This document shows positions 60,501 to 64,000 of a DNA stretch of 64,000 nucleotides, piece by piece. Each line of letters begins with the position of its first letter. Position 1 is the stretch's first letter. The translations under genes and the position numbers were made by a program. The notes under the pieces were generated by a model that ran no database searches, was not told the origin of the DNA, and worked only from the letters and a program-made list of their open reading frames with translations. Origin of the DNA: Thamnidium elegans (lineage: Eukaryota; Mucoromycota; Mucoromycetes; Mucorales; Mucoraceae); assembly GCA_025201345.1 (NCBI GenBank), contig JAIXMG010000026.1:62001-126000 (forward strand), written 5' to 3'.

Positions 60501-62124
60501 ATTGCCAAGATTGGGTGTTAAGTATGCTGAGATACACTGAGTTAGGTGCATTGATAAATAAATAGGCTTAAGGTAAATGTTATAGCTATATGTTATCTTT
60601 TTTTCAAGTATTTCGTCCGAAATAAAAAATCATTTTGTCCCAAATGTTTATTTCATTTGTAGCCATTAAACGTCGTATTTCATTTACAGCTTCTCTTGGA
60701 ATATCATCAGTATTTTGTATTGTTCGAAGAGCATTTAGATACGCATTTTTTTGGTTTGTTTTGCGTGTATTAGGTTTGATAGTTGATTGCAGCTTCGAAC
60801 GTCATATAATTTACATTTTTCTGACAAATCAGACATATTTATCTTGAAGAAAATCAAATTATAATTTAATGTATAATCCACTTGGCGGATTTTGTTTAGT
60901 TCTTTTAACGCTCGTTACCTTTTTAGCTTAGCTTTTGTTACTTCGAAAGCTCTTTTTCTTTTTCTATGAACAATAGACTCAGCCCTACTTCTATCTCTAT
61001 CCTTTTTTTTTGTAGGGAAACAACCGGAGACTGCTTCAGTTTTTTATAATGTCGCGGGGACGTCTATCTCTATCCTTAGTTCTATCTTCAGTAGAATCTG
61101 TTTGTACAGACACTGCTGTATCACAGGAAAAGCTTATTTTGAAAGACGTGCACGTACTATATGAAAAGGTACTTTGCTTGTGCACAAGCTAATTTTTAAA
61201 AGAAAAAAGGAAAAGTTGGTTTATTAGCTACTAAAAAAAAAGGACGCTAAAAAAGTGGTCTATTTTATCATACAATATAGCTCTTTTTTTTTCACGCACT
61301 GGTTTTTTTATACGAAAGAGAAACTCGTTTACATATACATTTATGTACTTATTGTGCATCGAGAATTTCTCCACAAAAAACATGAGGCATTCTTTTTTTT
61401 AAGCGTCATTTTGGCAAAAGGATGTGCTAGAAAGTCCTGCTTTTCTATCGTCATAGTTCACTAGTTAATTTACGGTGAAAAAAAAAATATTTTTAGAAGA
61501 AAAGGAGACCGGGGACGAACGGTAAATGCAAAAAGACATAAACGGAAAAAACGGGGAAGAAGACCAGCGGTAAGCAAGAATCATTCGTAATTGTAACTCG
61601 TGCGGCTAAACTAGCTAGGACTAAATAGATAAAAAGGATAATCCTGTAGAAACTATCTTAAAAATACTAGTATCGAACTGGAGCAAAAGCCTTTCACAGA
61701 CACGAAAAAATAATCGAGGTTAAACGCATTTGATTAGTAATGTACCTTTTTTGGATATTTTTGAAGCGTCAATACAAGCAAAGATATCTTGAGATAATGA
61801 TCCTTTTTTCGGCCTGTAAATCCGGATTCACTGCTACCAAAACTTATTTCCCCGGAGCGTTTAGATACGGATTTTAAAAAACCCTGCTGACTTTGTCTCT
61901 GACACTCCAGGCACATATTGCTCGTGGAGAGACTCTCTTTCAACCTAAAATTCGTCAATAAAAAACGTGACCTATCCTCATGAGTAATCTTAAAATCTGA
62001 TAATCGCTTAAGAATCTGATTAAACTTAAAAAAAAAAAAATATTAAAAAGAGGACTTTAAATAGCACAGGGTTCCCTGTTTTCCTTTTTTCTCTCTCTTA
62101 ACTCATTTTTTTATAATAACCCAA
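60501..62124. other. Intergenic region with relic ORFs
   Basis: Upstream of the mitoferrin gene. Minus-strand 60620-60840 reads LNALRTIQNTDDIPREAVNE and MSDLSEKCKLYDVRS in two frames, a possible gene relic of unknown family. The plus-strand segment 61495-61570 is Lys/Arg-rich. The final ~100 bp, with a pyrimidine-rich stretch, should include the promoter of the carrier gene. Confidence 0.4.
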
Positions 62125-62276
62125 ATGGACACTGACGAGTATGATTATGAATCCCTTGGTAGTAATACTACCATGACACAAAACGCATTTGCTGGTGCTT
62201 TAGCTGGTATTGCGGAACATTGTGCCATGTATCCTGTCGATAGTATCAAGGTACAGCGAAGAGAGAGAAAAAAAAC

Positions 62277-62312
<36 letters not shown>

Positions 62313-63196
62313 CTATTATATATAGACCCGAATGCAAGTGATTACAAGCGTAACAGAAAAAGCAGTAAAACAACCACCTGTAACTCTTCGTAATTTATGG
62401 AAAGGTGTAAATTCAGTCGTTTTAGGAGCCGGACCAGCACATGCTTTACATTTCGCAACTTATGAATACTGTAAAGATTATTTTGGAGCCAATGGCAATG
62501 GACATCATCCACTTGCGTCTGCAGCAGCAGGTGCATGTGCTACATTAGTTCATGATGGTCTTATGAATCCTTTTGATGGTAAATTTTTTATAATTATTTT
62601 TTTTTAGGGTTAATTATGGATGACTAAAAGTATTTTTTTTTTTTTTTTTTTTTTAACTAGTTGTCAAGCAACGAATGCAGTTACGAGATTCAGCTTACAA
62701 AACAATTAGAGAATGTGCACGTAGCGTGTATGCAAAGGAAGGTTTCACAGCATTTTATATATCACTTCCTACAACACTTGTCATGTCAGTTCCATTTCAA
62801 TCGATCCAGTTTGCCACATACGAGTTCTTCCGTAAAGTATTAAATCCGGATGGACCTCATTACGATCCCAAGTCACATGTGATTGCAGGTGCCTTGGCAG
62901 GTGCAATAGCTTCGTCCGTTACAACACCTTTAGATGTAATTAAAACTTTACTTCAAACACGTGGATCAAATCAAGATAGTCGTATACGAAATGCAAGAGG
63001 GTTTAGAGAGGCTGCTAGTATTATTATGGAACGACACGGTATAAAGGGTTTCTTTAGAGGATTTAGGCCTCGTGTGTTGACACATATGCCAAGTGCTGCT
63101 ATTAGTTGGAGTGTATATGAATATATTAAGTGGATTATTAATACCAGAAATAATACTCAGCAACAAAAGGAGAAGGAGAACTTTATATCTCTCTAA
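62125..63196 (+). CDS. MRS3: Mitochondrial carrier, mitoferrin (MRS3/MRS4) type
   Basis: Exons 62125..62250, 62326..62578 and 62661..63196 give 304 residues. Three tandem mitochondrial-carrier repeats each have the PX[D/E]XX[K/R] signature: YPVDSIKTRM, NPFDVVKQRM and TPLDVIKTLL, with FATYEY-type ends. The text around the second signature (HDGLMNPFDVVKQRMQL) and the lack of a presequence fit Mrs3/Mrs4 mitoferrins, which import ferrous iron across the inner membrane for haem and Fe-S synthesis. Intron 1 contains (TTA)n and intron 2 a long T tract before the acceptor. Carrier family certain; iron specificity by motif resemblance. Confidence 0.85.
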
Positions 63197-63367
63197 ATTT
63201 TTTTTTATAAGATTGCGTATATATATATATATAACAAAAACACATTTTAATATAGAGGATTAGAATTGTATATGCGTGTTCACTTTGTACTATAGTTTTT
63301 TCTTTTTTCTTTTTATTTTATAAACTCCTTTTTTATTTTATCATTAAAGATGTTCTATTCGTAAATT

Positions 63368-64000
63368 TTATTTTTTGGAAATCCATTTGAACACACTAGA
63401 AAAGTCTAAAGAATCAAAATCCTTGGTAGTAGAAAGCTTTTGATAGACATTGGAAGCCATTGTACCCAACTCAGGGCTCGTTTGGCAACCTTCAGCAGCC
63501 TTCATGGCCAGACGAAGATCCTTTGCCATCAACTTATTACTGAACCCACCGGAATACTCTCGGGAAGCAGGTGCAGTAGCAATAACACCAGGATAAGGGT
63601 TATAAGTATCCGAACTCCAACAACGACCAGTCGAATTGTTCAAGATGGAAGCCAACAACTGAGGATCCATACCCAACTTGGTTCCTAAAAGCATCGCTTC
63701 CGAAACACCAATCATGGAGATACCAAGCAACATATTGTTACATAACTTTGCTACTTGTCCTGTACCATTATCACCACAATAAATAACGTTCTTACCCATC
63801 AAGGACAACAATGGTTTCACAGACTCAAAGGATTCAACGGAGGGAGCACCTACCATAAACGTAAGTGTACCTGCGTCAGCACCCAAGGTACCGCCACTGA
63901 CAGGTGCGTCAAATGCGAAACCACCTTTAGCACGTACCTTTTCTGCTACGGCTTTAGCAACACTTGCTTCAATGGTACTAGAGTCAATACAGTAACTGGA
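63368..64000 (-). CDS. HIBADH: 3-hydroxyisobutyrate dehydrogenase, mitochondrial, C-terminal part
   Basis: The frame is open from the window end (64000) to the stop at 63368, 210 residues with no intron. It begins SSYCIDSSTIEASVAKAVAEK, the end of the NAD-binding domain, then DAPVSGGTLGADAGTLTFMVGG-like substrate motif, GTGQVAKLCNNMLLGI with the catalytic Lys and Asn, and a helical C-terminal domain containing KDLRLAMKAAE. The enzyme oxidises 3-hydroxyisobutyrate in valine catabolism. The N-terminal NAD-binding motif lies outside the window. Converges with the mitoferrin gene. Confidence 0.92.
   Translation of the reverse strand, partial: SSYCIDSSTIEASVAKAVAEKVRAKGGFAFDAPVSGGTLGADAGTLTFMVGAPSVESFESVKPLLSLMGKNVIYCGDNGTGQVAKLCNNMLLGISMIGVSEAMLLGTKLGMDPQLLASILNNSTGRCWSSDTYNPYPGVIATAPASREYSGGFSNKLMAKDLRLAMKAAEGCQTSPELGTMASNVYQKLSTTKDFDSLDFSSVFKWISKK

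Overview
The window looks like nuclear DNA of a filamentous fungus, most likely an early-diverging Mucoromycota/Mucorales species. This is inferred from the very AT-rich sequence, many short (about 50-110 nt) introns rich in poly-T/poly-A, compact genes of clearly fungal families (ISC1-type sphingomyelinase, DUF3684 ATPase, CreC-type WD40, Kar5/Tht1, mitochondrial PSD1) and a load of eukaryotic DNA transposons (Crypton, IS630/Tc1-mariner, Fanzor). Species was not determined.

Layout. 0-2.4 kb: C-terminus of a kinesin-13 and a reverse-strand neutral sphingomyelinase. 2.4-6.3 kb: a decayed Crypton tyrosine recombinase and other eroded coding DNA. 6.3-7.6 kb: a membrane protein weakly like SHE10. 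7.7-11.5 kb: an element bounded by 532-bp, essentially identical inverted repeats, with a smaller 53-bp-TIR element carrying a broken OTU-like gene inside it. 11.9-48.2 kb: ordinary, mostly well-conserved housekeeping genes: complex I NDUFB7, a 1762-residue DUF3684 GHKL ATPase, an MFS transporter, a CreC/WDR20 WD40 protein, phosphatidylserine decarboxylase, a secreted Cys-rich protein, the splicing factor SMU1, mitoribosomal bL21m, sphingosine-1-phosphate lyase, a LaeA-like methyltransferase, a SAP/poly-Q protein and a Kar5-like karyogamy protein. 48.9-54.2 kb: a DDE transposase followed by a Fanzor gene. 55.3-60.5 kb: repeats, a DUF3425-like gene, and decayed transposon genes. 62.1-64 kb: a mitoferrin-like carrier and the C-terminal part of 3-hydroxyisobutyrate dehydrogenase.

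The most notable content is the Fanzor locus at 51378-54136: a eukaryotic relative of TnpB/Cas12 with a zinc-knuckle N-terminus, RuvC-I Asp (LDPGRKN), the Fanzor-type EFRTS glutamate, a CPNC...CNDC zinc ribbon and the NRDILAAKN RuvC-III Asp all present. It lies 151 bp downstream of an IS630/Tc1-mariner-type DDE transposase gene, with structured DNA just after the stop codon where a guide-RNA scaffold would be expected. The Fanzor frame is interrupted three times, each time in a mononucleotide run; the phosphatidylserine decarboxylase gene has one break of the same kind, so sequencing/assembly error is a serious alternative to decay.

Genes were assembled by hand from splice signals and protein-family fit; exon lengths were checked for frame consistency. 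Four introns use GC-AG (GCAAGT) rather than GT-AG boundaries, an unusually high share of the roughly 67 introns modelled in the ordinary genes. No tRNA, rRNA or CRISPR array was recognised.
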